From contig JASIKV010000406.1 in assembly GCA_030049455.1 (NCBI GenBank), forward strand, positions 1 through 14,617: a stretch of 14,617 bases of DNA, read 5' to 3'. Position 1 is the first letter of the stretch, and every line of letters starts with the position of its first letter. The position numbers and the translations under genes were made by a program. Under the pieces are notes generated by a model. It was not told the DNA's origin. It saw only the letters and a list, made by a program, of their open reading frames with translations, and did no database searches. Below are positions 13,524-14,617 of this stretch, piece after piece. The stretch is from Terriglobia bacterium (GTDB lineage Bacteria > Acidobacteriota > Terriglobia > UBA7540).

Positions 13524-14426
13524 TCACGCCGGCGGCATCACCAGCCGTTCCATTCGCCCGCAAACGTCGCGCAGGTAGGCTTCGTCGCCGCCGTTTAATT
13601 CCACGGTAAAGGTCCCCGCGTAACCAATATCCGCGAACGCCTGCCGGACGGCCGCCCAATCCACTGCCCCATCCCCCAGATTGACGAACATTCTCGTTTT
13701 GGGATCGAAATCCTTCAAGTGGACCTTCACGATTCGCGGGCCGAGGGTGTGAATCCAATCCTGCGGATAACCCAGCGGCATGACATTGCCCACATCGAAA
13801 TACGCCTTGATCCAGGGGCTCCTGAAGTCATCGATGTAGGCGGCAAACTCCAGCGGCGTAAGCAGAAATTTTGCCTGGTCGCCGACTTCCTCGAGCGCGA
13901 TATAAACCCTCAGCGATTCAGCCAGCGGCAACAACTGTTCGATCTGTTTGCGCGAGCGAGTCCACGCATCGCGATAGGTGACAGCGGCGGTCACAACGCC
14001 GGGAATCGTCAGAATCGCCTCCGCCCCGTAGGTGTGGGCGTTGTGCAGAGCCGCCGTCTGCGCCTCAATGCCTTTTTGTGCCACGGCCGGGTCGCCGTCA
14101 GTCAGCGGATACTTCCAGTTCATGCCGTTGGATACAGACCCGATTTCGATTTGTGCCTCGGCCGCCGCTTGCTGAATCTGCGCCACGTCATCCTGGTTGA
14201 AGGTGGCCGGGGGCTCAAGCTGATCGAAGCCGCATTGGCGCGCCAGTTTGAAACGCTCAACATAAGGGATTTTTCCCGGCAGCATGCCCGTGCGCACGCC
14301 TCTCTTGTTTCGCGAATGCTGCCCCACGGTTTTCGATTCCGCAAACGAGCGGGCCGCGAGCGCCGACGCGCCTCCCATTGCCAGCGCTGTGGTCAGGAAA
14401 TCACGGCGGGATCGCGAGGCATTCAT
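13524..14426 (-). CDS. Tat-exported sugar phosphate isomerase/epimerase-like TIM barrel
   Basis: A 300-residue protein of the xylose-isomerase-like TIM barrel (AP endonuclease 2) superfamily. The N-terminus SRSRRDFLTTALAMGGASALAA is a textbook twin-arginine signal (Arg7-Arg8), cleaved near residue 29, so the enzyme acts outside the cytoplasm. The four expected metal ligands are visible: Glu179 (YIALEE), Asp211 (YFDVGN), His236 (KVHLKDF) and Glu276 (FTVEL). The fold and metal site indicate a ketose epimerase or isomerase, but the substrate is not predictable. The start has a strong AGGAGG ribosome site 4 bases upstream. The gene begins 44 bases after the stop of another minus-strand gene, probably in the same operon. 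The short sequence shared with the convergent gene end, GTGACCCGTCAC (13516-13527), is palindromic and holds both stop codons. Confidence 0.9.
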   Translation of the reverse strand: MNASRSRRDFLTTALAMGGASALAARSFAESKTVGQHSRNKRGVRTGMLPGKIPYVERFKLARQCGFDQLEPPATFNQDDVAQIQQAAAEAQIEIGSVSNGMNWKYPLTDGDPAVAQKGIEAQTAALHNAHTYGAEAILTIPGVVTAAVTYRDAWTRSRKQIEQLLPLAESLRVYIALEEVGDQAKFLLTPLEFAAYIDDFRSPWIKAYFDVGNVMPLGYPQDWIHTLGPRIVKVHLKDFDPKTRMFVNLGDGAVDWAAVRQAFADIGYAGTFTVELNGGDEAYLRDVCGRMERLVMPPA

Positions 14427-14470
14427 TGATCCTCCTCAATTCGATTGGCTGCCATCACCCTTGGAAGCCG

Positions 14471-14617
14471 TCACTTTGCAATATGAATGGTGATATCCCA
14501 GGTACCCTGATCGGCGGCAAAATCGAGATGTTGGACCGGCGCCGACCAGGACTCGGGGCTCTCCGGCGAAATGCCATACGTGGAATGCGAAACCGCGTCA
14601 TCGAGCCGCCGCCAGAT
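14471..14617 (-). CDS. C-terminal 48 residues of an unidentified protein, running off the right edge
   Basis: On the minus strand the frame is open from base 14617 to a TGA at 14473-14471, giving 48 residues with an ordinary composition (Trp-containing, ending in GTWDITIHIAK). It ends 44 bases upstream of the TIM-barrel gene, which has its own strong ribosome site, as expected for the preceding gene of an operon. The fragment is too short for me to assign a family. No competing frame on either strand is better supported. Confidence 0.55.
   Translation of the reverse strand: MWRRLDDAVSHSTYGISPESPESWSAPVQHLDFAADQGTWDITIHIAK

Overview
The window is a contiguous piece of a GC-rich bacterial genome. 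Its gene content points to Acidobacteriota: an ASPIC/UnbV beta-propeller protein with a twin-arginine signal, a twin-arginine-exported sugar isomerase-like TIM barrel, a class V aminotransferase, a small exported protein of unknown family and a CzcA/CusA-type RND pump. This assignment rests on gene content alone; no rRNA or other marker gene is present.

Layout. Positions 1-1593 (+) hold the 3' part of a PLP-dependent class V aminotransferase and a small exported protein. Positions 1725-3782 (-) hold a two-component system, with a membrane PAS histidine kinase followed after 6 bases by a NarL/FixJ-type response regulator. A 590-base divergent intergenic region (3783-4372) follows. It carries two pairs of a 12-base direct repeat, each pair with exactly 21-base periodicity, one near the kinase gene and one on the side of the next operon. 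Positions 4373-10961 (+) hold a complete tripartite heavy-metal-type RND efflux operon: periplasmic adaptor, inner-membrane permease, a small exported His/Arg/Ser-rich protein of unknown function, and an outer-membrane lipoprotein channel. A REP-like pair of inverted hairpins sits between adaptor and permease. Positions 11028-13519 (+) hold a KDPG/KHG-type aldolase with unusual active-site positions and a Tat-exported seven-blade FG-GAP/UnbV protein. A second kind of palindromic repeat lies at the 5' edge of the latter gene and creates a false upstream start. Positions 13524-14426 (-) hold a Tat-exported xylose-isomerase-like TIM barrel, preceded by the last 48 codons of an unidentified gene that runs off the right edge.

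How the parts may work together. The two-component system and the efflux pump are divergently arranged and share repeated sites in the intergenic region. The simplest reading is that the response regulator controls both its own operon and the pump. The kinase has no sizeable periplasmic sensor domain, so the signal is probably sensed in the membrane or by the PAS domain. The small exported protein is translationally coupled to the permease and is the least explained member of the efflux system. The right third looks like sugar-acid and carbohydrate metabolism partly located outside the cytoplasm. No tRNA, rRNA, CRISPR array, transposase, integrase or phage gene was seen.
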